A model generated the notes under the pieces. The model was not told where the DNA came from and did no database searches. It saw nothing but the letters and a program-made list of their open reading frames with translations. Positions 44,622 through 54,801 of a stretch of 64,000 nucleotides of DNA are shown here, piece after piece. Numbering within the stretch: position 1 is the stretch's first letter; each line of letters begins with the position of its first letter. The position numbers and the translations under genes were made by a program. Origin of the DNA: Actinernus sp. WN-2022 (lineage: Eukaryota; Cnidaria; Anthozoa; Actiniaria; Actinernidae); NCBI GenBank assembly GCA_030867875.1, contig JAOWCC010000655.1, positions 6,363,083 to 6,427,082 of the forward strand, written 5' to 3'.

Positions 44622-44755
44622 TATAGACCCATTCAAAAAAATGATGCCCAATTTAAAACAGATGTTGTCCTGGTCTTGTTCTCACATTGACACAAAAGCA
44701 GTTTTGCATGTATGCGAGGCTAGTCAATCCAAAACATTTTTCGAATGGGTCTATA
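44622..44755. repeat. 134-bp fold-back MITE
   Basis: TATAGACCCATTCAAAAAAATG at the left is mirrored by CATTTTTCGAATGGGTCTATA at the right, with a loop of about 90 bp. It is non-coding and inserted just upstream of the LINE endonuclease start. Confidence 0.7.
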
Positions 44756-44995
44756 TAGGGACCATTTATTTCAATGGAAGATCCTGGTGGGTCCAAAATA
44801 GATTGATACAATTTTGATATCAGGTGTAATAAATAGGGAATGTAGTAACCACATGCATTTGTGCTTTATTATTTTTGGGGTAATAAACAATAACATATCA
44901 CACCATTTTCAGAATCAGCACTTCCAAATTATTTAAGAAATACTGTATTCATTACTTTCTTATCCCAAAAATTATGGAATTTGTTAAAGGGCAAA

Positions 44996-45106
44996 TGAAG
45001 GGCTGTGTGCGAAAAGGGTGTAAGTGTCTCCTGATCACATTCTAAAATCTAGAATTAAGAATGTGATCAAGAGTCACTTAGCTCCTTTTTGCACGCAGCC
45101 CTTCAA
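44996..45106. repeat. 111-bp hairpin, GAAGGG...GATCA family
   Basis: The left arm GAAGGGCTGTGTGCGAAAAG...CTGATCACATTCTA pairs with the right arm AAGAATGTGATCAAGAG...TTTTTGCACGCAGCCCTTC around a loop of about 10 bp. It shares the GAAGGGCT and GTCACTTA features with 19692-20142. Confidence 0.75.
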
Positions 45107-45113
45107 ATAACTA

Positions 45114-45425
45114 CACCTAATTCAATAAAAAGGTTGTCACAATGTTATGACACAATATACATCGTACATACATCGTACATACATTGTAGTACCTTGTTAG
45201 ACCACTACGGATTGCATTGTTGTTTTTGTATTGCTGCTCTTGTTTTCCACTAATAAATATAATAGCATTTTTGCTAATATTTGCAAATCAAATTACCTTT
45301 AAAGCACAAGCACATTATCAAGACCACATTCCATAGCTGTCTCACAACATACTACATGTATGTATGATGTACTAAGCTATACAGTGTATGTCATAATGCT
45401 ATGACAACCTTGTTTGAATTAGGTG
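45114..45425. repeat. 312-bp TA-flanked MITE
   Basis: Ends CACCTAATTCAATAAAAAGG and CCTTGTTTGAATTAGGTG are inverted; TA lies on both sides (45112-45113 and 45426-45427). The arms continue through TTGTCACAATGTTATGACA and TGTCATAATGCTATGACAA. Repeated ACATCGTACATAC motifs are inside the left arm. It lies 7 bp from the preceding hairpin. Confidence 0.8.
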
Positions 45426-45427
45426 TA

Positions 45428-46232
45428 TAGTTATGTTTTCTTATTAGTCAATTGACATAGATATTTTCCAGATTTGGGCTCCGAGTACTGTACTATTAAT
45501 TGCCAAATAAGAATCCAGCTACATTTTAGTACACTAGTAAAAATATTGTAGTGTGTTAGTATAAAGCAAACTTAATGGACTATTACAACTCCTGCATTCT
45601 GATTGGCTACCCTACTATAGGTCTATTTGTGATATCCCATGGTAGAGAAAAACGGCACGCATTTTCACGAAATAATGATTTTTTTTTTCAACTTCAATTT
45701 GTTTCTTTCTATTATTGTCTACTGTCCGACTAGTTAATTTATGCTGAAACAATTAGACCTCTTGCCCTCTTGGGCTACCAGTTACAGTAAATAGCCCATT
45801 CGGCTGCGCCTCATGGGCTATTGACTCATAGCCCAATCGGGCTGCGGGTCTAATTGTTAATTATGAACTGTTTGAATAACAGGTTATATTTAGTCTTTCC
45901 TCGGACTTCTGCTCAGTCGTCCTATTATACAAAACTTTTTTCCAAGATGGCAGATGCTGACTGACTCCTGAAAGAGAAGCCTGGCAAACCCTTTGGGGTG
46001 GAACTCTTGCAAAATGAAATGCCTTTCTTTAGTCAGTTTATGTCTTTGACATACATAAAGTACCTATTCCAGCTTTGGGAGATTTCTGTTTTACTTCAAA
46101 GACCGCTCAAAATCTGTCATAGACCTCTCGATTTCACTTGCAAGAGGTTTTGGCCAGTTGCACATAGTAACCTGAGAAGCCAAGGGATGAGGCTAGCTTA
46201 TATTATGTATCGACCATAATAAGCACATGGCT
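45428..46232. other. Non-coding stretch
   Basis: No supported gene. A small palindromic area with TAGCCCATTCGGCTGC and ATAGCCCAATCGGGCTGC repeats is at about 45788-45860. A TTGCCCTCTTGGGCTA segment precedes it. Confidence 0.4.
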
Positions 46233-47660
46233 CTTCTTTTTATGCATTCTGGGTCAAGTACTGTATTGCTTCATTAATGGTCAGCCTCTTGTAGTGATGG
46301 CTTAGCTTCTGCCCAATAATGAGCAGTTTATATCTATCACTGCCTAACGTACCATTTAATTGTCCAAGTGTTCTGCAAGAAACATATCCAAAGGAGTATG
46401 TATCACTTGAAGGACTCTGGCATTCACCCTTTGTAACTTCAGGTGCAATGTGAGAATATGCTTTGTGATATTACTCCCTTTCAGCATAAGTCATGCGCCT
46501 ACTTCTCATAGATCCAGACAGAAATGTAAAACAACAGTTAAAGGTTATATACATGTATGTTTACAAAAATTATATTCTCTTTCGCTTCGCTCAGCCGAAT
46601 AGAAAACATTTCTATTTTACATTAATAATGACAAATGAGACAATATATTGGAGGGAGCCGCACGGAAGTCAGCAACGTTTTATTTAGACGTACAGAATGT
46701 GTTACAATCATACAAGAAAACAGAAAAGCAGCTAGGAAACTAGGGCCGCTGCAAGTGCGTCGTCAAGTGGTGTTACATGCCTAAGGAGTGGTTTATAATG
46801 AGCATGAACGTCCCAAGGGGTCGACAATGATAATTACAAATATAAAATTAATTATGCATAAAGCCACTTTTTATTGTATCTTAAAAACCAAAACCAGTGC
46901 CAATCAGCTGCCAACAGATGACTACCCAAAAAATTGTGGTCACTAGTTTGAAAAGAAAAGTGATTGCAAAGGTATTTATGGGCACAGGCATAATTTATGT
47001 GCTTTGACTGTGTAAAATTTGAACCATCAAAGTCATAATATACTGTACATCAGGACTTTTTAGTCTAAAATACGGATAAAATTACATTTTGAAAGGGGGA
47101 AAACTATATTTTTGGCAAATTGTGGGGGAAATAAATTTCATTTTCTAGGCAATTTTTGCAAACAATTATAATTAGATAACTAAGTCAACATGTCCTGCAA
47201 GTAATTAAGATCACCTTTGGTTTTGTTAAAAAAACTGGCCTTCTCAAAGTCAATAAGAACGGAGCGTCTCACTCCACAAACTTCCTCCACAACAACATTG
47301 TTTCCTTTCACATCATTGTGTAAAATGCCTTGCTTGTGGATATGTCTAAGTGGTTTTGCGATACCAAGGAGCAATGGAAGGCATTGCCTAACAGTTTTAT
47401 ATTTTGCTTGTTCATGCTCTCTTGCAAAGTTATTATATTTCTTTGACTTCCCATCACTAACAAATAATTTTGTTACAAGCAAAAAGGGTTGTTGCATTGT
47501 GTACACTCCAATCAGCATAACAACATTTGGATGACTTTTTCCAAATGTGCCCTCGCCAATAACCTCACAACAATAAATTTCTGACAAGCCGTCCTTGCAT
47601 AAATTAAGCCCAGCAATCCTGTATTGGTGGTGGCATTGCTGTTGAGGACAGATTAATTCT
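46233..47660 (-). pseudogene. Protein-kinase-like gene, two pieces with internal loss
   Basis: The first piece (about 47660-47190) has ELICPQQQCHHQYRIAGLN, the glycine-rich loop CCEVIGEGTFGK and then directly HPNVVMLIGVYTM, so the segment with the ATP-binding Lys and helix C is missing. It continues with FLLVTKLF, the catalytic loop GILHNDVKGNNVVVE and LIDFEKASF (DFE in place of DFG). A GTGATC donor-like site follows AACAAAACCAAAG. The second piece (46512-46233) reads RMTYAERE, a stop, then AYSHIAPEVTKGE (APE motif) and SSDTYSFGYVSC. With the loop Lys lost it cannot be a normal kinase. It lies directly downstream of a tyrosine-recombinase fragment on the same strand. Confidence 0.6.
46513..47166. 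other. Intron-like gap in the kinase locus
   Basis: AT-rich, without coding signal. It separates the two kinase pieces and may be an intron enlarged by repeats. Confidence 0.35.
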
Positions 47661-48124
47661 GAAGTTTGACCACCATGTACATCTCTTGCAATAATTCCAG
47701 ATGGTAGGATTATAAGTCCTAGGATTAAAAGTTGTGACAGAATTCAGCGCATTGGATACTTCTTGTTTCGTTTCCTCTGATGGTCGCTGATATGCGTGTA
47801 GTGACTGAATGACTCGGTGTCCCGTCCGCTCCATTATCAACTTGTAGCTGTTGTAGCCTGAAGGAATGATTATTTTTTATACCCTTCATTGTCTCCTTGT
47901 TCGCACAGCTTCTTCACGGTCCCAGATAAAGTATTGTGACCAACTGCAATTTTGTAGAACCAACATGATTCAGTATCCGTCATGGGTTCTGGAAACCGAC
48001 ATTTTTTGTGTATTTTACACCATTTGCTCTCTTCGCTGAATTTTAACAGTTCAGTCTCCTCAGTTTCCGACTCAATTCCAAACAACACGTTAAAATCCAA
48101 ATTCGGTGGCAATGCTGAAAACAA
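47604..48124 (-). pseudogene. Crypton-like tyrosine recombinase, C-terminal part, frameshifted
   Basis: The upstream part reads CWFYKIAVGHNTLSGTVKKL and CEQGDNEGYKK, then the frame changes to NNHSFR (Arg of the first catalytic block) and again to YKLIMERTGHRVIQSLHAYQ, followed by EETKQEVSNALNS. T-G-H-R...Y-Q-R is the second catalytic block, with Tyr as the strand-cutting nucleophile. Such recombinases move Crypton elements through circular intermediates. Two frame changes near 47860 break the gene, although a CCTTCAG acceptor there could hide a small intron. A kinase-like frame follows at once. Confidence 0.6.
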
Positions 48125-48418
48125 ATTCTACATGACCGCTTCCAGCTACACTTAAGACAATAGGCGTAATTTATATAAAAACAAATCGGTAAAATGCCAA
48201 ATTTGGCATTTTTGTCTCTTTTCAGTTTATTCTCTTTTCGCAACATGCTGCATGACAATGTTTTGGATATTACGTTGTTATTTTGTACTTGACAGCGAAG
48301 AGCACCTCCCTCTCGCAGATAACAGAGATATTACGCAACAGGACGCCGAGCGACGTGAGGCTGCTATGAGGCCGCAAGCGGCCTGGGTTACGCAATCGTT
48401 CAGATCGGCAACAAGAAC

Positions 48419-49450
48419 ATGGCTACCTTCAGAGAAACAAGGGAAGCTCTTCTTTTAGCTCATCACTTGGATGTTTTATATGACGAAGAGCTTCTACTCT
48501 TGCTAGATAAAAAAACACTTCCAAAAACCTCGATATCCCGTACGGAAAATACGAAAAATTAGAACTTGAAAATCTGACGGATGATGAGTGCAAAAGCGAA
48601 TACCGTTTTTTGAAGCATGACATTTACCGACTCTTGGATGTTTTACGCCCTCCTGATGAAATACAATACTCAAACCGTTTCAAGGTGTCAAGTTTAGAAG
48701 CTTAGTGTATGACTCTCAGGCGTTTTGCCTACCCTTGCCGGCTTGAAGATTTAGTTCCAAGGTTTGCGAGTATGGTAGTCAACAAGACTATGGAGTTACT
48801 ATTTGAAGAACATAGCCACTTATTGACCAGCTTTGACCAAGCCTGGCTCCAGCCTGTATGTCTTCAGGAATTTGCCAGGGGAGTCACAACAAGGGGGCAG
48901 CTCTAGAAAATTGCTGGGGTTTTATAGATGGGACGGTACGCCCAGTTTGTCGCCCAGGAGCCCACCAAAGAGTACTATACGACGGGCACAAGCGTGTGCA
49001 CGCCATTAAATTTCAAAGTGTTGTCGCTCCAAATGGCCTTATTGCTAATCTGTTCTGTACAGTGGAGGGGAAAAGGCACGACAGCGGCATGCTAGCGGCA
49101 TCTGGGCTGTTAGCAAGGCATGCAATGTCACCAATTGGCCAACCACTCTGTCTCTATGGAGACCCCGCCTACCCCCTAAGAGTACATCTGCAAGGGCCAT
49201 TCAAAAGGGCACCACTCACTCCTCTTCAGGAAGCATACAATGAAGTCCATGAGTAAGGTCAGGGTTTCAGTGGAATGGGTTTTCAATGATATTTCAAGTT
49301 ATTTTGCCTTTTTGGATTACAAGACCTGAAAGTTGGCCTGAGTGCTGTGGGCTAAATGGACATTGTCGGTGCACTGTTGCGCAATGCCTATTCCTGCCTA
49401 TATGGCTCATCAACATTGTTTTGGGCTTGACCCCCTGACCTTCAGGACTA
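48419..49450 (+). pseudogene. PIF/Harbinger transposase with stops and frameshifts
   Basis: From ATG 48419: ATFRETREALLLAHHLDVLY and EELLLLLDK, a frameshift near 48520, LELENLTDDECKSEYRFLKH and DIYRLLDVLRPPDEI. An in-frame TAG follows SSLEA, then MTLRRFAYPCRLEDLVPRF. After another shift near 48890 the nuclease core follows: NCWGFIDGTVRPVCRPG (Asp1), VEGKRHDSGMLAASG, LYGDPAYPLRVHLQG (Asp2) and, after a shift near 49250, SKVRVSVEWVFNDISSYFAF (Glu). Later stops follow in the C-terminus (GLSAVG, MDIVGALLRNAYSC). The order and motifs fit Harbinger transposases; it is clearly dead. Confidence 0.8.
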
Positions 49451-49490
49451 TTTTGTTTAATATAACTTACATAATTATGTAAAGCATATC

Positions 49491-49755
49491 TATATGGTGG
49501 CCCACGAGAGATGTGCTGCAAATAAAAATAAGTTGCTGTAAATAATAAATTGAGCAAATAAAAAAAAAGAAATTACTGCAAACAAAAAAGAAAAGCTGCT
49601 GTAAACAAAAATAAGTTGCTGCAAATTAAAATATTTTTGTTGCAGCACCTATTGTTTTTATCTGCAGCAGCTAAATTAGTTTTATTTTCAGAGCTCTTAT
49701 TTTATTTCCAGCAACTATTTTTTGTTTCATGCAGGATGCCCCTTATGGTCCACCA
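49491..49755. repeat. Array of GCTGCAAATAAA-type units, inverted at its middle
   Basis: Units resembling AAGTTGCTGCAAATAAAAAT repeat on the left half (49515-49640) and appear reversed (TTTTATTTCCAGCAACTATT) on the right half (49650-49735). Weak inverted ends TATGGTGGCCCA and TGGTCCACCATA may bound it. It is non-coding. Confidence 0.55.
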
Positions 49756-49957
49756 TACTTATGTCCACTAGAAGTACAGAAAATGATTAGCATATCGAAC
49801 AAAGGCAATGCCATTGGTAGATCCTGGTTTGAGTGGTTCCCTTTTGTCTCCTGTGCTAATCATTCTTTTTTCCATTTTTCCATTTGGTCAAATCATCAAT
49901 TTCATAATCTTAAAATGGAACAATGTAACCTGTTCTTTTTATTAACTGACATTTTAA

Positions 49958-52092
49958 AGTGCCCCTATGATCAAATTTTGACATGTCAATTTTTTCTCAT
50001 ATTCGTAAAGCAGAGTGGCTATATTATTACCAGTTCAAACCGTTTTTCGATACGACGACAGGAAGTCTTATTTTTTGGACTCCGAATCTTGAATTTTACG
50101 TCCGCCATTACGCGAACCCGTTCCTGTGGGCGAGGAATGCCTGGTCATTTTTTAGCGTACGTGACGTCATACACTTAAGGTTACCGGATACCTTCAGGGT
50201 GCGTTTCCAGTCTAAATTATGTAGCGCCTCGAGGAAACATCGTAGATAAATCATCCATGTATCATTGTAAAGCTTATATAATTGGCTACGAGAATACATA
50301 AAAAGTTTTGAGTTCTTTGAAAATCTCGAATTTTCCGCGATCCCGTTTCTCCGGTCTAGTGAGATGGTTTTCAGAAGCTCCGACTCCTAAAATATTTTAA
50401 AGTTTTAAAATCTGTTTGCTTTGTCGCATTTCAGAGGAATCGTATTACAAAAGGGTGTCGGGGAATTTCAAAATTCGATTTAGTTCAAAAGTTATCATGC
50501 TCTTCGTGAAAAGGCAAAAACACAGTCCGAGTAGATATGCGAGAAACGCCGTCAAGAGCTCTCTTTTTAGAATTTCCCAATTCCCCGATACACTTATGCA
50601 GCTGTGATATCAATTAACATTTTGTGACAATTTCACACAAATCGAATAGATTCCTGTTGAGTGGGAGCTTTTCTAAAACTCTATTTTGGTTGAAAATCGA
50701 AAGCGTAGAAAATAGCATTTCAAAAAATTTAGCCGTCTGTGTGTGAATCTGAATCCCCGCCACTCCAACAAATTATCGAGCTCTTGGCCAATCGATTACT
50801 CATCACAGTTCAACTATCTGTCAAGATTTCCCGCCAATGTTGATTTCCGTTCAATGCTGGTTGTTCTAGTTCTCTTGTGTGACTTGAAAAATGGGAAAGA
50901 CAAAAAGACCTCGAGGGACAAAGCCACGGTGAACACATAGAGACGCCTTGAATGCCAGCAGAGTTAGTAGAGCAGACAGCGATTTGCAGGCGTCTGAAAC
51001 AGCACGGCAATAGCGAGATCGTTTCAAGCGATTCAGAGTCACCGTCAGACTTTTAATACGTTTCCATCCGTAAGCTTTCTTGGCCCGGGTTTCTTGGAAA
51101 CAAATATTCTCTCGGCTGGCTCCTATCAATTCTTCTTTTATTATGTTCAGATGTGGACCACCTCGGCACTGCCGGTCTGAAAGTGAAAATACTAACCCTT
51201 GGCCTTGTCGGGTTTTGCGAGGACTTCTATTTATCTATTTGGCTCGTAGTCGTATGCATTTGTTTGGCCTTGTTTTGCTTTCCTTTTTTCTTTGTTTTCC
51301 AAGCTAAGGGCATCCTCCTTGCTTTTTGGAAGACATAAGGCCAACAACCGATGGAATTATAGAATTGTGTGTGGAAAAACTTTTCTCAATAAACGTAAAC
51401 AAAGTATATGAAATGAATTTCAGTTAGTATGCGCTAGCTTTCCCACACCAAACAATGAACAAACTGATCATTACCTTAGTGATTTCTCCGCTGAATTCTC
51501 CCTGTAGCCCGGATCCAGTAACACCACAACCTGAAAGCCGAACCAGGGAAGATACCCTGGGAAAAAAATACCCCAAAAAGATAAGAAACCTCTGCTAGCT
51601 ACTACTTAATAGCAGGCCACTTCCCAAGCGATTTTAGCAAATATTCGTCCAGCTTTCAACTCGGTCGCCAGCGGCTCTATTTCCCCCTAAATCATCTACA
51701 TCCGGCAATAAATTTAAACAGAAAGACACATTACTAAGTTCTGAAGAATCTGATGCAGATTTTAGGTCGTTATTTACGAAACCACAGCAAAATTCGCAGT
51801 ACGAGTTTGTAGCCAATATAAGAAGAAATGTATGGGTTCGAAGCAACTTGAGAACGATGCGTTAAGTGTATGACGTCACATACGCTAAAAAATTACTAGC
51901 CATTCCTCGCCCACGGGAACGGATTCGCGTAATGGCGGACGTGATTTTGACGGTAAACTCTCTCTAAAATGTGTGGTCTAATTGGCCCCTTTGCAAACTT
52001 TTTTCACTGATTTGGATATTTCTGCCACTGTTTGTTCTTATGGAATACAAAAAAGTGGCAAAAGAAATGGTCAAATTTCGTCGTAGTGGCAC
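49958..52092. mobile_element. 2.1-kb TTAA-flanked non-autonomous transposon with about 220-bp arms
   Basis: AGTGCCCCTATGATCAAATT at the left is mirrored by AAATTTCGTCGTAGTGGCACT at the right, each next to TTAA (49954-49957 and 52093-52096). The arms stay similar far inward: CGTCCGCCATTACGCGAACC and TGACGTCATACACTTAA on the left match reversed TTAAGTGTATGACGTCA and CGCGTAATGGCGGACG on the right. TTAA duplication is characteristic of the piggyBac and Kolobok groups. The 1.7-kb interior has no recognisable transposase, so it is a non-autonomous derivative. Confidence 0.8.
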
Positions 52093-52096
52093 TTTA

Positions 52097-53734
52097 AGGA
52101 AGCCATATTACTATAGCAGCAACTTGTAATTACTATAAACCTTCATGATTGGCAGGTATTGTGTAATTTGTGCTAAGTTTTTCAGTACCCTGGAAGTGCA
52201 AACTTCAATAATAGGCTGGTATACACTAGAGATAATGTGATTGAGGTGTTAGGTTTGTATATTGGAGTGTTATAGGTCAGAAGTGTCTTACACCACTTCT
52301 TGTATTATAGCTACTTCAATATACACCAGAGATACGGGGTCATATAGAATTGACATTAAATTTTGTTCTCTATTAAATACATGTAAAACGAAATATCCCC
52401 CATGGAGCACAGAGCTTTATATAAGTAAGAATAATTTTGCAACATTAAAATCATTATAATGTAAATAACCTGCATGTATGAACCTACATTTTCCAAGTCA
52501 GTTTGAAACAAAGCAACATGCCTCATTTTAATTCTGTTTTATCAAATGAATGAAGCATATTAAAATAAAGGAAATTTTTACTCCACATATGTGATGTTTA
52601 ATCAAAATGAGGCTAGTAAGATTTTCAAAGTGGTTCCTGCTTTTTAGGTGTACAAACGTGTTGTGCAGGGTTGTCAGTATAAGCTGGAGTATTCCACCGG
52701 CTGGAATGTCAGGTTAAAATAAATACCCACTTGTTTTGCCCATATTTATCTCTATCGAGCATGTCACTGTATAGCCTCTTGTTTCTATTTCTACTGACAC
52801 CCCTGGTCATGGTGCCAAATATGTATATAAACTGGGTGTGGCCCTTCCCAAATAATATCACATCTGAACAAATAATTGGAAGCTAAATATTTGTGTTTTG
52901 AAACACATCAGCACATCTGTTCAGTTCACTGCTAGACCATCAGTGTCTACTGCAGTTTTAAAACTAAAACCAGCTTTTTTTTTATAATAATATTTCAAAT
53001 AACAGCTGCAGAAATAGGTTCTTATATAGTGGCAGCCGGCAGGTTCTTAATCCCACTGGTTTATATGCTGGTTTTCACTGTACTCCAATTTTTTTTAATC
53101 AAAAACAGAAACAATTTTCTGATTCTTTATTAGCTACAGTAAAGGGACAAAATTACAAAAGTATTTGTCAGGTAAACTCATTTGGAGAAAATATTTGACG
53201 TCATGCGGTCATTTTTACAATTCTTATAAATCATTTTAGTAAACACCAAACTATTAAAGAAAAAAGGCATTTTTTGAAGATGATGAATTTGTACTTATAT
53301 CTGATATCACTGGGGGTATAAACAATGATGTAGTCCAATGCCAAAGATAAAGATATAGCCATAACAATCTATGTTTTTTTTAAGTTTAAAAAGGTGTTAT
53401 TTGAGAAAATACTGGAGTAAAAATTTCCTTTTTTAAAATATGCTTCATTCATTTGATAACACAGAACTATAAATGAGGCATGTTACTTTGCTTCAAACCG
53501 GCTAAAATGGTGTAAATAAAAAAACGTGGACTTGTATTTTAATGCAAGCAAAATATACTTAATTACTAAGTACAATTTTGTCAATAATACACCTATTGAA
53601 TGAAGCTCAGGATTATAGTTTTTGATTAATTAAACTTATTTTTGCTCCACAAAATATATTTAAATAATTTGGAGGTCATCAAGAAAATGTCTCGAAAGAA
53701 TAAATAAATACTTGTTCATTAATTTCAATGCTCC
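52097..53734. other. Non-coding stretch holding a 1-kb inverted-repeat element
   Basis: Arms at 52501-52584 and 53413-53497 are reverse complements: CAACATGCCTCATTTTAATT on the left pairs with ATAAATGAGGCATGTTACTT on the right, and GGAAATTTTTACTCCA pairs with TGGAGTAAAAATTTCC. They enclose about 830 bp of AT-rich, non-coding sequence. The rest of the stretch has no supported gene. Confidence 0.65.
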
Positions 53735-54531
53735 TTGTTACGTTTTTCAATTAGACTCATTAGCAGCTTTGTCTGGGCCATCTGTTGTTGCTACTGTTGT
53801 TGCTACTGTTGTTGCTACTGTTGTTGCTGCAGGTGTTGCTGTTGTTGTAGCAATTGCCACCGTTATTGCTATTGTTGCCATTGCTGTTGTTGTTGTTGTT
53901 GTTGGATGTACTTGAACATTTCTTCTTGCTGCTGGATCATAGCTTGCTGTGGTTCCTTTGCGTCCTGTTGTTCCTTCTTTTTGACTTCCATCTCCTACGT
54001 TTACCTTCTTAGTGCAAATTGGGTATCTGCCTTTTCTCTAAGGTAGACCAATGTTTCCCCTCCACTTCCTCGCCTCTTTTTCGGAGTGGGCTCTGACTCA
54101 TCATCTTCCTTCCTTTTCCTTGTCTCCCCTAGCTTCTCCGTGCCGCATATCGATCTTTTTCTGCCTTTTCGTTGCCTGTTGTATTCTTCACTTCCTCATC
54201 TGCGAATTTCTCTATAATTTCCTCCAACAATTTTTCGGTGTGACTCCACTCGGGTGGAGTAATCCCGCTTGCTTTTTCCTCCTCAGCCATCTTGTGCTTA
54301 AATCGCTTCTCGAGCAGGGCATATCTTTCCCTTACAGAGCGTTGTTTCAATTTACTCTTCGCAGCAGAAAAGCAGGCTCTCGCATTAAGTTCTTCTGCGA
54401 TCTCCTCCCACACTTTTCCCCTCCCACACTTTTCCCCTCTCTTGTTGCAGCTTGTTGTAAGCATATGGCTCTCTTGTTACGATTTCTTGTAACAATGTAG
54501 TATCGTGTTCCGACTTCCACATCATCGCCAT
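53735..54531 (-). pseudogene. Myb/SANT-like DNA-binding protein with poly-Gln tail
   Basis: From ATG 54531 the frame reads WKSEHDTTLLQEIVTREPY, YNKLQQERG, then KVWEEIAEELNA, SVRERYALLEKRFKHKMAEE and KASGITPPEW. This is the three-helix Myb/SANT-like domain seen in transposon-linked and cnidarian regulators. A 16-bp tandem copy (GGGGAAAAGTGTGGGA) at about 54409-54440 shifts the frame in the first helix block. A TAG near 54130 and later stops after ALRR and WQQ follow. The tail contains KRKEDDESEPTPKKRRG (nuclear-localisation-like) and a Gln-rich run coded by (CAA)n at 53760-53910. Such proteins often accompany Harbinger-type transposases, but none is adjacent here. Confidence 0.65.
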
Positions 54532-54801
54532 CTGTACACATATAAAACAAAAAATAACCTTTTTGACACAGTTTAAAATTTTCAGCTTTTAAAAATATTC
54601 TCAAGTAAACACGAAGTCAGCTATTTTTTTTAAATTAATTATGAAAGTTGATTTGGCGCAAAGTTTGCCTCGTTGCCTTGTCAAACACAGATGCAAACAC
54701 ATCCCAAATAATCTAATTTTTTGTGCTTTCAAAAGTCTGATACAAATGTCTAGCTATTTTCCTGGTATTTCAAAGTTGGCTTTTCATCTTTTAAAATCAT
54801 T

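Noticed and set aside
53735..54046. Cys-rich + strand frame (CCCYCCCYCC)
   Set aside because: It is the reverse reading of the CAA/CAG tract coding the Gln-rich tail of the minus-strand Myb-like pseudogene.
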